From G963676095 sp963676095 (lineage in GTDB: Bacteria; Bacteroidota; Bacteroidia; Bacteroidales; Prolixibacteraceae), in assembly GCA_963676095.1 (NCBI GenBank), contig OY781040.1:620001-684000 (forward strand): DNA of 64,000 nt. Direction: 5' to 3'. Below are positions 56,201 to 64,000 of this stretch, one piece after another. The notes below the pieces were generated by a model, which saw nothing but the letters and a program-made list of their open reading frames with translations, made no database searches and was not told where the DNA came from. The position numbers and the translations under genes are program-made. The stretch's first letter is position 1. Each line of letters starts with the position of its first letter.

Positions 56201-56484
56201 GGCATTACAAAAACTTCCGTATTACCGTCATACTGACCGGTAAAGGCAATCTTGGTCCCGTCAGGAGAAAACCGGGCAAACATCTCGTACCCGATATCGC
56301 TGGTCAGTCTGCGGGCCGTTCCTCCGTCCGCAGATACCGTGTAGAGATCGCCGGCATAACTGAAGACAATCTGGTTCCCCGATATTGCGGGAAACCGCAA
56401 CAACCTTGCCTCTGAATGGTTTTCTTCAGCCCAGACCGATCCTAAACAAAATAAAAATACGAATAATAAATAAATACGGTACAT
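53215..56484 (-). CDS. Tricorn-like S41 protease with beta-propeller
   Basis: This 1089-residue secreted protein has a signal peptide (IYLLFVFLFCLGSVWA). Repeated WD40-like/PD40 motifs (for example ARFSPDGTKIAFTGQYDG, WSPDGKHVAYLSDKSGE) form one or two beta-propellers over residues 25-520. An acidic low-complexity linker follows (residues 555-585, KKDQGDKKEGKDKKDEANK). The tricorn C1 region, a PDZ domain (EGDYILDVDGISTK) and the S41 core come next: SIGHAYVES with the His near residue 750, IIDDRGNGGGNV, and DRYSASDGD with the Ser near residue 975. It should degrade peptides in the periplasm or at the surface. It is monocistronic, with a strong terminator. Confidence 0.9.
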   Translation of the reverse strand: MYRIYLLFVFLFCLGSVWAEENHSEARLLRFPAISGNQIVFSYAGDLYTVSADGGTARRLTSDIGYEMFARFSPDGTKIAFTGQYDGNTEVFVMPAEGGSPRRLTYTATLNRDMVSDRMGPNNIVMTWAPDGKYITYRSRKQSFNDFKGQLFNVPVEGGVSTELPLSEGGFCSYSPDGTKLAFNRVFREFRTWKYYKGGMADDIRVFDLKTKKIKKVTDNINQDIFPMWYGDEIFFLSDRDRTMNIFVYNTKTGTEEKVTNFTDYDVKFPSIGGDEIVFENGGYIYKMNVKDRNPVKVPVYISNDETWARDEWKDASELIFNADLSPNGERVLFSARGDIFSVPSDKGITYNLTRTTGVHERNAVWSPDGKHVAYLSDKSGEFEIYMEDQNGGEPVQLTSGADTYKFGIDWSPDSKKIAWSDRKLRFRYVDIDTKKVTTVFQSEYGIIYSFGWSPDSKWLTFNKPTDNQFSKVAVYNLEKKEIYDVTDNWYNSGSPSFSDDGKYIVFVSARDFNPTYSQTEWNHAYTDMDRIYLAILSKDTSSPFALENDSVKIDSEKKDQGDKKEGKDKKDEANKSAEGSNDLKIDLNGLSDRIISLPVGASNYANVWCAGGKVYYSEFKDGRKAKVYDLKEKKETYLGDFAFSLSSNHKKMLAHEGKKWAVIDLPSQPVKLDKTVDLSGMKVWVDYSSEWKQIYDESWRQMRDFFYVENMHGLDWKAMHDKYAALVPYVRHRDDLTYLIGELIGELSIGHAYVESGQHPEPERIKTGLLGAKISADPSGYFKIDKILKGANWSTRLRSPLTEVGVNASEGDYILDVDGISTKTTGDIYSLLVDKAGDEVELTINSKPSEEGARKVIVSPIDDEAELYYYNWVQHNIELVDKETDGEVGYIHIPDMGPEGLNEFVRLFYPQLNKKGLIIDDRGNGGGNVSPMILERLQREIQRSNTRRNFPHSTPVPTTIMLGPKVLLIDRYSASDGDLFPYGFKHYKLGTVIGTRSWGGVVGISGSLPFIDGADLRKPEFASYSSEKSEWIIEGHGVDPDIVLDNDPYDEYVGKDAQLEKAISVIREQVKTEYKPLPPIPEAPDKSK

Positions 56485-56740
56485 ATTCTTTTAGATTTAC
56501 TGTTTGTCAATAATTTGAACAAGATAATCAAATCAATTTGATTGAACGGTTATGTAATAAGTAACATTTTAGCATATGAAATTACAAATTTATTAACGCT
56601 TTTTTATGATTAATTTTCTTCCGGATTAAGATTAGCACCGCCAATCTTAACTAAATGTGAAAGTAATTCCACAGCCTCTTTCATCGGATTGCATAACGGG
56701 ATCATTATCCTATTTTGCAGGCAGAATAAAACGAGATACA

Positions 56741-57319
56741 ATGATTGATCTGACTATCATAAGGCATGGGGAGACCATCGAAAACGTCAACCATTTGTGC
56801 CAGGGGCAGCAACCAGGACAACTTTCCGGCACCGGGATAAAACAGGCTAAGAAGCTGGCCATTGAGCTAAAGAATGAACATCCTGATATTTTTTATTCCA
56901 GCGATTTAAAGCGGTGCATGGATACTTCTGCCGAGATACTTGTTTTTCATCCCGGAGTCCGGGTTATTCCGGACCCGTTACTGAGAGAACGCTACATGGC
57001 TTCCTGGGAAGGAAAACCTTTCCCTGACGGATGGAAATGGGAATACCTGCCTGAAAATGCAGAAACAAATGAAGACATGCTCTCCCGTGCAAAACAATTC
57101 CTGGATAAAATTATCGAAAAGCATGAAGGCCAAAAAGTATGGGTTGTTACACATGGTGGCCTTATCCGGGCTTTATGGACCTTGCAGTCAGATAAACCTG
57201 CTTCCGAATATTTCTTATGGAAAGAACCCGAAAATACTTCCGTCAGCCGCATCAGGATATCTCCCGATCGTCATTTCGAAATCACAGTGATGAACAACAC
57301 AGATCATCTGACAAAATGA
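56741..57319 (+). CDS. Histidine phosphatase (CobC/phosphoglycerate-mutase-like)
   Basis: This 192-residue cytoplasmic protein starts at ATG 56741 (MIDLTIIRHGETIENVN). The longer frame from 56657 adds 28 residues with no support. The catalytic motif is IIRHGET and the second His is in WVVTHGGLIRALW; YSSDLKRCMDTSAEI is the third conserved block. This is the pattern of alpha-ribazole phosphatase and related small-molecule phosphatases. No cobalamin genes are adjacent, so substrate is not assigned. Confidence 0.85.
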   Translation: MIDLTIIRHGETIENVNHLCQGQQPGQLSGTGIKQAKKLAIELKNEHPDIFYSSDLKRCMDTSAEILVFHPGVRVIPDPLLRERYMASWEGKPFPDGWKWEYLPENAETNEDMLSRAKQFLDKIIEKHEGQKVWVVTHGGLIRALWTLQSDKPASEYFLWKEPENTSVSRIRISPDRHFEITVMNNTDHLTK

Positions 57320-57460
57320 GTCAAAGGAACAATATATTTTAAACGCTTTTGTAATTAAAAAAACAACAAAACAGACTAATCTGTTAAAAATAATCATCAT
57401 TTACATCCGGAAAGTATGTAAAATTATATATTTACAAACTTCATTTCAATACGTAAAATA

Positions 57461-59419
57461 ATGAAAAGGTTCCTTTTTTTGACAGGAATAATAGGTCTTT
57501 TTTTTGTACAGCAAGGTAACTCACAACAAAAAAATAATTTTGACCAGCATTTGGCATTCAGTCCCAATCTTTTAACTTTCCCTGAATCACCGTACCGAAG
57601 TGCGGCCGGAATGCCCGGCTCAGGTTACTGGCAAAACAAGGCCGATTATAACATTGCGGCAACACTTGACACAACTGCTCAAATAATCACTGCTACGGCA
57701 ACAATAACTTACATCAACAATAGCCCGGACAAACTCGATTACCTTTGGCTCGAGCTGGGACAAAACCTTTTCCGCGAGGGTTCGCGGGGAAACTACACGC
57801 AGGGGGCTCCGACGGATGCCGGCGGTTTTCGGTTCAATTCGGTAAAAGTACAGACTGGTATAATGTTCCGCGATGCCCATTATATTATCAGCGATACCCG
57901 AATGCAAGTCAGGCTTGACCCTCCGCTCGCCCCCCGGGGCGGAATAATAAAGCTGAAATTCGATTATTCATTCCGCATCAGCGACAAGCAATTCAGAACA
58001 GGCAGGGTTTTGTCAAAAAACGGGACATTGTATGATGTTGCCCAATGGTACCCGCGCATGTGCGTTTATGACGATCTGAGAGGATGGAATACCCTTCCTT
58101 ATCTGGGAGCGGGCGAATTTTACTGTGAATACGGAGACTTTGATTACCAGGTAACAGTCCCTTGGGATATGATCGTAACAGGATCGGGAAAGCTGGTCAA
58201 TCCGGAGGAAGTACTGACTAAAAAGCAGATTAACAAGCTAAATGAAGCCTCCAAAAGTGATAAGACCAGGTTCATCATTTCACCCGAGGAAGTGGCTTCG
58301 CCTTCAACCCGTCCTGTGCAAAAAGGATGGCTCACCTGGCATTTCAAAATGTCAAACAGCCGCGATGTGGCATGGGCCACCTCTAAAGCCTACATTTGGG
58401 ATGCTGCCAGGATAAACCTTCCCGGTGGAAAAAAATCGCTTGCCATGTCCGTTTATCCTGAAGAAAGTAGGGGAGACACCGCATGGAGCCGTTCTACCGA
58501 ATATCTGAAACATTCCGTCGAACACTTTTCCGAAAAATGGTTTCCTTATCCGTACCCGGTAGCAGTAAACATAGCGGGTTCCGCAGGAGGCATGGAATAC
58601 CCCGGACTATGCTTTTGCGGATGGAAAATAGATAATGCCAAGGTTATGTATTATGTAACAGCCCATGAAATCGGACATAACTGGTTCCCGATGATCGTGG
58701 GATCCGATGAACGCCGTTTTGCCTTTATGGACGAAGGGCTCAATACCTTTATCGATATTTATGCACAAAACGATTTTAACAATTGCGAATTTGGTCCGAA
58801 AAGGGACGGGGAATACGACAAGGATGGCAACAATCCTGCAAGGGACATTGTTCCTTATATGACAGGACCGGATGCGGAAAGTATTGTCAATTATGCGGAT
58901 GTAATGAACGGCAAATATTCGCATACCCTTAATTATTATAAAACAGCACTTGGGCTGGTCATGGCCCGTGAATATATCCTTGGAGAGGAACGGTTCGACT
59001 ATGCCTTCCGTGAATATATAGCTCAATGGGCTTACAAACACCCCGCTCCGAATGACTTTTTCAGGATGATGAACAATTCTGCCGGAGAAGATCTGAACTG
59101 GTTCTGGAACGAATGGTTCTGCCAGACATGGACATTGGACCAGGGGATAAAAAATGTGACCTACAAAGATCAGGATCCGTCGAAAGGGGCTCTCATTACA
59201 TTGATAAACAATGAGCAAATGGTAATGCCTGTTGTTTTGAAAATTGAAGAAGAAAACGGAGATGTCAGAGAAATCAGGCTTCCCGTTGAGATCTGGCAAA
59301 AGGGAGGAGAATATATTTTTAACTATCCTTCCACTTCAAGGATAAAGGCTGTAACCATCGATCCTAAAAAAGAATTGCCGGATACTAACCCGGCTAACAA
59401 TTACTGGGGCGACCGGTAA
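57461..59419 (+). CDS. M1-family metallopeptidase, secreted
   Basis: This 652-residue protein has a signal peptide (LFLTGIIGLFFVQQGNS). The N-terminal M1 beta domain contains LDYLWLELGQNLF and YDVAQWYPRMCVYDD. The catalytic domain has the zinc motif HEIGHNW near residues 401-407, followed by FMDEGLNTFID with the third ligand Glu, and SAGGMEYPGLC as a GxMEN-like exopeptidase motif variant. It probably removes amino acids from peptides in the periplasm or outside. The gene converges on porT with a 9-nt gap. Confidence 0.9.
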   Translation: MKRFLFLTGIIGLFFVQQGNSQQKNNFDQHLAFSPNLLTFPESPYRSAAGMPGSGYWQNKADYNIAATLDTTAQIITATATITYINNSPDKLDYLWLELGQNLFREGSRGNYTQGAPTDAGGFRFNSVKVQTGIMFRDAHYIISDTRMQVRLDPPLAPRGGIIKLKFDYSFRISDKQFRTGRVLSKNGTLYDVAQWYPRMCVYDDLRGWNTLPYLGAGEFYCEYGDFDYQVTVPWDMIVTGSGKLVNPEEVLTKKQINKLNEASKSDKTRFIISPEEVASPSTRPVQKGWLTWHFKMSNSRDVAWATSKAYIWDAARINLPGGKKSLAMSVYPEESRGDTAWSRSTEYLKHSVEHFSEKWFPYPYPVAVNIAGSAGGMEYPGLCFCGWKIDNAKVMYYVTAHEIGHNWFPMIVGSDERRFAFMDEGLNTFIDIYAQNDFNNCEFGPKRDGEYDKDGNNPARDIVPYMTGPDAESIVNYADVMNGKYSHTLNYYKTALGLVMAREYILGEERFDYAFREYIAQWAYKHPAPNDFFRMMNNSAGEDLNWFWNEWFCQTWTLDQGIKNVTYKDQDPSKGALITLINNEQMVMPVVLKIEEENGDVREIRLPVEIWQKGGEYIFNYPSTSRIKAVTIDPKKELPDTNPANNYWGDR

Positions 59420-59428
59420 TAAAAGATA

Positions 59429-60202
59429 CTACTCAAAGTGAAAACTAAGCGTGAAAAGATTCGACTTCAACTTTTTTATGGCATCGGTGTAGTACTGGCG
59501 CTGAGTGCTGTCAGGACCGGAATCCAACAGGTTATTCAGTCCAAGGCTCACCCTCAGCTCTGTTGACAATCTGAAAAAACTAAGGTAACTGTCCCAGCCA
59601 ACACCGGCTTCCAGGTAAAACCCGGCCCGTTTCAATTGCACCAGGTCTTCCTTATCAGTTTTTGACAGATCAAATTTCAACGAGCCGCCACCAATAAGAT
59701 ACGGGCACTGGTTGTTCTGCCTGCGGGCCTTATATTTAACCACAAGAGGGAGTTCCAGGTAAGTTGTTTTAATCGAATAATAGCTCTGTGCATCAGTATT
59801 TTCAGAATATTCGTCATAAACAGGAACGTTATAAACAAGACGTCGTTCCCCCAAAGCCAGGCCCGGAAGAAAACGAAGCTCACAAAAATCACCTAGCCGG
59901 TAGCTGGAAACCAGTCCCACTGTTATTCCCGGGTTTAGGCTGGAAACATCGGCACGTATCGTGTCGTTTGCATAAACCCCGTAATCTGCAGAATTATCTT
60001 CATGATCCGCAAAATCCGGGTTACTTCCAATAGGGCTCCAGTGCTCCAGCGAAAAATCCATCATATTAAGGCCAACAGTAAACCCGAGATGAAATCTTTT
60101 AAAATCGAAAGTAGTCAGGTTTATGGGTTTTCGTTGCTGCCCCATCCCTGAAACGGACAAAGCGAACAGGAATATAATCAGAATATATTTTTTCAACCTC
60201 AT
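59429..60202 (-). CDS. porT: PorT-like outer-membrane protein of type IX secretion/gliding
   Basis: This 257-residue protein has a signal peptide (YILIIFLFALSVSGMGQ) and an eight-stranded OmpA-like barrel pattern (FHLGFTVGLNMMDFSLE, ELRFLPGLALGERRLVY, SYYSIKTTYLELPLVVKYKA, GFYLEAGVGWDSYLSF), ending in FTLSFHFE with a terminal aromatic pair. Length, pattern and position directly after ubiE match PorT/SprT in many Bacteroidota, where it is needed for type IX secretion. It is probably cotranscribed with ubiE (66-nt gap). Other type IX genes are not in the window. Confidence 0.8.
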   Translation of the reverse strand: MRLKKYILIIFLFALSVSGMGQQRKPINLTTFDFKRFHLGFTVGLNMMDFSLEHWSPIGSNPDFADHEDNSADYGVYANDTIRADVSSLNPGITVGLVSSYRLGDFCELRFLPGLALGERRLVYNVPVYDEYSENTDAQSYYSIKTTYLELPLVVKYKARRQNNQCPYLIGGGSLKFDLSKTDKEDLVQLKRAGFYLEAGVGWDSYLSFFRLSTELRVSLGLNNLLDSGPDSTQRQYYTDAIKKLKSNLFTLSFHFE

Positions 60203-60268
60203 GACCTTCGTTTATAGTTCTGCAAAAACAATCTTCAGACAGGCTATACAACGTTTTCCCGCCCCAAT

Positions 60269-60991
60269 TTATTTCACGGCCTGGTAAATAGTTGCGATTC
60301 CAAAGGTGAGCCTTTTTTGTTCGAATGATGAAAACCCTATCCTTGAAAGAATTCCAAGAAAATCTTTATCATCCGGAAATGCCATCACCGATTCCGGCAA
60401 ATAGCTGTAAGCAGATGAATCTTTTGACACCATTCCCCCGATTAACGGAAGGATATGAAAAAAATAAAACCGGTAAAGCTGCCTGAAAGGGAAATACCTG
60501 GGTTTGGAGAATTCAAGGATTATGGCGACACCTCCGGGTTTCAGGACACGTCTGAATTCGTCCAGTCCTTTATCCAGATTCTCAAAATTACGCACCCCAA
60601 ACGCCACTGTAATAGCGTCGAATGAGTCATCCGGAAAGGGCATGTTTTCAGAATCTCCCTTCTGAAAATGGATCAGGTTATCAAGACCCAATCGCTTTAC
60701 TTTTTCCCGTCCTACCCGGATCATCTGTTCCGAAAGGTCAAACCCTATAATCTCTTCCGGTTTTATTCTCGCAGCCTCGACAGCAAAATCACCTGTCCCT
60801 GAGGCAACATCAAGAACCCGTCCCGGATGAAAAGCGCCCAGCATCCGCACGGCTTTTTTTCGCCATAATTTATCAATTCCCATGCTCAGAAAATGATTCA
60901 AAAAATCGTATTTCGGAGCTATCTGGTCGAACATTTGCTCAACCTGCTGCTTCTTATTCTTTTCAGAATTCTGGTAAGGAAAAACCGGCAT
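60269..60991 (-). CDS. ubiE: Demethylmenaquinone methyltransferase
   Basis: This 240-residue SAM-dependent methyltransferase carries the UbiE pattern: FDQIAPKYDFLNHFLSMGID near the N-terminus, VLDVASGTGDFAVEA (SAM motif I), DSFDAITVAFGVRNFENLD (signature block), and GGVAIILEFSKPRYFPFRQL. It makes menaquinone from demethylmenaquinone, the last step of respiratory quinone synthesis in these bacteria. Its start codon overlaps the stop of the AIR-synthase-like gene by one base (TAATG), a translationally coupled pair, and porT follows. Confidence 0.94.
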   Translation of the reverse strand: MPVFPYQNSEKNKKQQVEQMFDQIAPKYDFLNHFLSMGIDKLWRKKAVRMLGAFHPGRVLDVASGTGDFAVEAARIKPEEIIGFDLSEQMIRVGREKVKRLGLDNLIHFQKGDSENMPFPDDSFDAITVAFGVRNFENLDKGLDEFRRVLKPGGVAIILEFSKPRYFPFRQLYRFYFFHILPLIGGMVSKDSSAYSYLPESVMAFPDDKDFLGILSRIGFSSFEQKRLTFGIATIYQAVK

Positions 60992-62028
60992 TAAGCTTTA
61001 GCTATCATTTTATCAATATACCCGAACGACTCGTCGTCGATACGGATTTCACCTTTCGTAACATGTCCCAGCGTAAAAAACGGAAGTTTCGTTCCTTCCA
61101 TAAAGTCGACAAAATCGTCAACCCTGGATTTGGGCACACCGACAATAATCCGTCCCATGGATTCACCAAAAAGGAAGGCATCCTTCCTGATCTCGGCATC
61201 GGTCGTTATATCGAACCCAAGCCCGGCAGGCATTCCGGCCCTGAGCAACGAGAAAAACAATCCTCCTTTTCCGACAGGACTGGCCGATGACAACAATCCC
61301 CGGTCAATCAGGTCAAACATCACCTTATGTAACTTGATCTCCATCCGGATGTCGAACTCGGGAAGCGGGGAATCAGGAATTCCATGGTAAAATTCGAGAT
61401 ACTCCGATGAATTTATATCGTTATAACTCCATCCAATCATAAAAATATTGTTCCCCTTGGTCTTTAATTTATGGGTCAGCACTTTTTCCTTGTTGTCGAC
61501 ACTTCCCATCAGGCTTATAATGATTGTCGGGGATAACGGATCCTGAGCTGAAAAATTATCAAAACGTATTTTCCGGTCAGAAATTTTAAGACCAAAACAT
61601 GCGCTGGCATTTTCAAGTCCCTTTTTTGCCCCGGAAGCAATAATCTGTCCGTTCGGATCTGCAATATTGATATGGTAAAGGAATGCGCTGACTGCCTGCG
61701 GTTTTGCACCATAACAAACCATGCGCCGCGCCGCACGGCTGATCAGTATTTCTGTCGCCGTTTTGGGATCGTTCTCCAGGTGATGATGAAAAGCATGCGT
61801 GGTCATAGACATCATTTGACCACTGTCTGTTGTAAACACACCTGCATCATCGGTATCGTCGCTTGCCAGGTTCTCAAGCTCAAATCCTTCTTCACTAAAA
61901 TCGTTAAAGTAATTAACCGGTGCTAAATTTGGGTTCACCATTAGGTTAAAAACAATATCATGAATATCTTTAGGCTCTTCAATCTGATCGATGAGAGACA
62001 CTTCTTTATTTTCAGTCGCTTCGGCCAT
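60991..62028 (-). CDS. AIR-synthase-like protein (PurM/PurL-type domain)
   Basis: This 345-residue protein starts at ATG 62028 (MAEATENKEVSL); the frame to 62061 begins with a TTG. It shows the AIR-synthase fold pattern: DDTDDAGVFTTDSGQMMSM near the N-terminus, IIISLMGSVDNKEKV, and FFSLLRAGMPAGLGFDI, as in the repeated halves of PurL and in PurM. Motifs of true PurM are only partly kept, so it may be a divergent phosphoribosylformylglycinamidine-synthase- or cyclo-ligase-related protein. It is followed directly by ubiE. A -7 box lies upstream at 62059-62066. Confidence 0.75.
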   Translation of the reverse strand: MAEATENKEVSLIDQIEEPKDIHDIVFNLMVNPNLAPVNYFNDFSEEGFELENLASDDTDDAGVFTTDSGQMMSMTTHAFHHHLENDPKTATEILISRAARRMVCYGAKPQAVSAFLYHINIADPNGQIIASGAKKGLENASACFGLKISDRKIRFDNFSAQDPLSPTIIISLMGSVDNKEKVLTHKLKTKGNNIFMIGWSYNDINSSEYLEFYHGIPDSPLPEFDIRMEIKLHKVMFDLIDRGLLSSASPVGKGGLFFSLLRAGMPAGLGFDITTDAEIRKDAFLFGESMGRIIVGVPKSRVDDFVDFMEGTKLPFFTLGHVTKGEIRIDDESFGYIDKMIAKA

Positions 62029-62058
62029 ACTGTTTCTTTTAAGCTTGATATATGGGAA

Positions 62059-62066
62059 CAAAAATA
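62059..62066 (-). promoter_or_regulatory. Candidate -7 box of the AIR-synthase/ubiE/porT operon
   Basis: The minus strand reads TATTTTTG, matching TAnnTTTG, about 30 nt before ATG 62028. No clear TTTG lies at -33. Its position downstream of the alternative TTG start supports ATG 62028 as the true start. Confidence 0.4.
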
Positions 62067-62136
62067 GTCAAGTAGTTGATTTTTCCATAAGAAAAAGGAA
62101 TTTTAATCATACATAAATTATTTAAAAAGGAATACC

Positions 62137-62889
62137 ATGACACAGAAAACCGCATTGATAACCGGCGCTACATCAGGAATTGGAATGGCAACAGCCCGTC
62201 TTCTTTCAAAAAACGGATACCGTCTTGTTTTAACGGGAAGGCGAATGGACCGCCTCGAAAAGCTAAAAGAAGAAATGGACCGGGGAAACACGTTCCTGTT
62301 ATGTTTTGACGTAAGGAACAAGGATGAAGTCGACAAAGCGCTGACAAGTCTACCTGACGAGTGGCGAAAAATCGATGTCCTCATCAACAATGCAGGGCTC
62401 GCTGCAGGAATGGAAACTATTGCAGAGGCCGGTGTTGAGGACTGGGAGACCATGATCGATACCAATATAAAAGGGCTTCTGTACATCACCCAGCAAATTT
62501 CAAGGTGGATGATAGAACGGCAACAGGGACATATTATCAATCTATCCTCCATTGCCGGGAAGGAAGCTTATCCCAAAGGCTCTGTCTATTGCGCTACGAA
62601 ACATGCGGTAGAGGCCATCAGTAAATCCCTGCGTATCGAATTGCTACCCTATAATATCAAAGTAAGCAGGATCTGTCCGGGAGCAGTCGAAACAGAATTT
62701 TCGCTGGTCCGTTTTAAGGGAGATCAAAGCAAAGCGGATAAAGTTTATGAAGGATTTACCCCTTTAAGCGCACAAGACATAGCAGAAAGTATTTACTTTG
62801 TGCTCTCGCGACCGGCCCATGTAAATATCGATGACATGCTTATCATGCCTTCGGCACAGGGTTCATCGCGTGATTTTTACAGAAAATAG
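62137..62889 (+). CDS. Short-chain dehydrogenase/reductase (YdfG-like)
   Basis: This 250-residue classical SDR has the TGATSGIGMATA cofactor loop, RR after strand 2 (TGRRMDRLE) suggesting NADP preference, NNAGLA, the catalytic Ser in INLSSIAGKEA, and YCATKHAVEA (YxxxK). The pattern matches NADP-dependent 3-hydroxy acid/serine dehydrogenases such as YdfG. It is 5 nt upstream of a malate/lactate dehydrogenase-like gene; the two probably form an operon of hydroxy-acid oxidoreductases. Confidence 0.9.
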   Translation: MTQKTALITGATSGIGMATARLLSKNGYRLVLTGRRMDRLEKLKEEMDRGNTFLLCFDVRNKDEVDKALTSLPDEWRKIDVLINNAGLAAGMETIAEAGVEDWETMIDTNIKGLLYITQQISRWMIERQQGHIINLSSIAGKEAYPKGSVYCATKHAVEAISKSLRIELLPYNIKVSRICPGAVETEFSLVRFKGDQSKADKVYEGFTPLSAQDIAESIYFVLSRPAHVNIDDMLIMPSAQGSSRDFYRK

Positions 62890-62894
62890 CAAAA

Positions 62895-63974
62895 ATGATC
62901 GTTAGTTCTTCTTATTTAAAAGATTTTACCAAACAGGTTTTTGAAAGGATGGGCTGCCCTGAAAATCAGGCGGAAACCGCAGCCCTGTGTTTAAACCAGG
63001 CCGACCTCAGGGGTGTTGATTCTCATGGGGTGGCCCGCTTAAGCGGATATATCCGGCTATGGGAAAAAAAGAGGCTGAATGCAACCCCTCAAATGAAAAT
63101 CGTTCACGAAACCCCCTCTACCGCCGTCCTGGATGGCGATCTGGGCCTGGGTCTGGTCACTGCGCCCGAAGCCATGCAGATTGCCATGCAAAAAGCCCGT
63201 CAGGCGGGAAGCGGATGGGTTGCCGTGAAGAATTCCAATCATTACGGTATTGCCGGGTTTCACGCCATGATGGCACTTGAGGAAGACATGATCGGGATCT
63301 CGATGACCAATGCCAGTCCGCTGGTATCCCCGACTTTTTCAAAAAGCCGCTTCCTGGGAACCAACCCGATTGCGGTAGCCATCCCGGCCCTGGAAGAACC
63401 ACCGTTTGTTATCGATATGGCTACGACCACCGTTGCAAACGGGAAACTGGAAGTATTGCAGCGTAAAGGAGAAGATGCCCCTCAGGGCTGGGCCCAGGAT
63501 AAAGAAGGGAATCCGACTACTGACGCTTTCATCCTCAAAAAAGGCGGGTCAATGCTCCCATTGGGGGGAGACCGTCTTCACGGAGGGCACAAAGGCTATT
63601 GCCTGGGGGCGATGGTCGACATTTTCACATCGATCCTTTCCGGGGCAAATTATGGTCCCTGGGTACCTCCCTTTGTAGCCTTCCTTGAACCGCCGGCAAA
63701 TCCTGTAGGAGAAGGGATCGGCCATTTTCTCGGGGCTCTCCGTATCGATGCTTTCCGTCCTGCCGACGAATTTAAAAGACACATGGACAACTGGATACGC
63801 ACCTTCAGGAAGGCCGAAGTTATCAAGCCCGGAGATAAAGTATTGATCCCGGGCGACCCGGAACGGGAAATGACGCAGGAAAGACTGAGAAACGGCGTCC
63901 CCGTACAGGATGCAGTCATTGACGATTTGAAACAACTGGCTGAAAAATTCGGATTAATTTTTAAACCGGTTTGA
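62895..63974 (+). CDS. Malate/L-lactate dehydrogenase family (Ldh2-type) oxidoreductase
   Basis: This 359-residue protein of the LDH2/MDHG superfamily (not the Rossmann LDH/MDH family) has GVDSHGVARLSGYI, VAVKNSNHYGIAGFH with the catalytic His, LGTNPIAVAIPA for NAD(P) binding, and GGHKGYCLGAMVDIF. It oxidises or reduces 2-hydroxy acids such as malate, lactate or ureidoglycolate-like compounds. It forms an operon with the short-chain dehydrogenase gene upstream. Substrate is unassigned. Confidence 0.9.
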   Translation: MIVSSSYLKDFTKQVFERMGCPENQAETAALCLNQADLRGVDSHGVARLSGYIRLWEKKRLNATPQMKIVHETPSTAVLDGDLGLGLVTAPEAMQIAMQKARQAGSGWVAVKNSNHYGIAGFHAMMALEEDMIGISMTNASPLVSPTFSKSRFLGTNPIAVAIPALEEPPFVIDMATTTVANGKLEVLQRKGEDAPQGWAQDKEGNPTTDAFILKKGGSMLPLGGDRLHGGHKGYCLGAMVDIFTSILSGANYGPWVPPFVAFLEPPANPVGEGIGHFLGALRIDAFRPADEFKRHMDNWIRTFRKAEVIKPGDKVLIPGDPEREMTQERLRNGVPVQDAVIDDLKQLAEKFGLIFKPV

Positions 63975-64000
63975 AAGTAAAAACCCGCTATTTGAAAATA

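Noticed and set aside
56657..56740. 28-residue extension of the histidine phosphatase
   Set aside because: It contains no conserved sequence; the family N-terminus (IIRHGET close to Met) begins at 56741.
1..64000. CRISPR array, tRNA or rRNA genes
   Set aside because: No regularly spaced direct repeats with unique spacers, and no cloverleaf or rRNA-like conserved stretch was seen in the intergenic regions.

Overview
The window comes from a member of the Bacteroidota, most likely a Bacteroidales/Marinilabiliales-type anaerobe. The evidence is a UpxY-like NusG antiterminator, a PorT-type type IX secretion protein beside ubiE, a tricorn-like S41 protease, patatin and metallophosphatase proteins ending in BamA-like barrels, promoter boxes of the TAnnTTTG class, and weak Shine-Dalgarno sequences. 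No tRNA, rRNA or CRISPR array was seen.

Region 1 (1-8348) is very AT-rich and looks like an accessory island. Two ABC-2 permease genes on the + strand (the first cut by the window edge) converge on a minus-strand peptide-maturation cluster. In transcription order the cluster is: a secreted S41-like protease with Cys at the nucleophile position, a 49-residue Cys-containing precursor peptide, a hairpin, a radical SAM/SPASM maturase, a subtilase fused to a P-loop-like C-terminal domain, and an acyl-carrier-like protein. It resembles, from memory, the clostridial Clo7bot-type radical SAM peptide systems, but with a Bacteroidota-specific arrangement. It is the strongest candidate here for an undescribed system.

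Region 2 (8349-12934) is a graveyard of mobile elements. An IS982-type element has an exact 7-bp target duplication and a 4-nt frameshifting duplication. It sits at the end of an already truncated IS701-type transposase. Next to that is a large transposase gene of about 700 codons broken by three frameshifts.

Region 3 (12948-35091) is an exopolysaccharide locus with its regulators: an AraC-like protein, a UpxY/NusG-like antiterminator, a GAF-domain histidine kinase with an NtrC-type sigma-54 activator, a TolC-like protein behind a good sigma-54 promoter, a coiled-coil/NEW3 protein, an O-antigen-ligase-like polymerase, sugar-binding proteins, a parvulin-like isomerase, four GT4 glycosyltransferases, a MurJ-like flippase and a priming sugar-phosphate transferase.

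Region 4 (35768-42175) is a TetR-regulated RND efflux system (adaptor, pump, TolC).

Region 5 (42293-57319) holds envelope and signalling genes: a small winged-helix protein, a PlpD-like patatin with a barrel, a membrane class III nucleotide cyclase convergent with an HD-domain/PycTM-like membrane protein, a fusion of a degenerate metallophosphatase, a CotH-like kinase and a barrel, histidine and PAP2 phosphatases, and a tricorn-like protease.

Region 6 (57461-63974) is ordinary chromosome: an M1 aminopeptidase, PorT, UbiE, an AIR-synthase-like protein, a short-chain dehydrogenase and a malate/lactate dehydrogenase.
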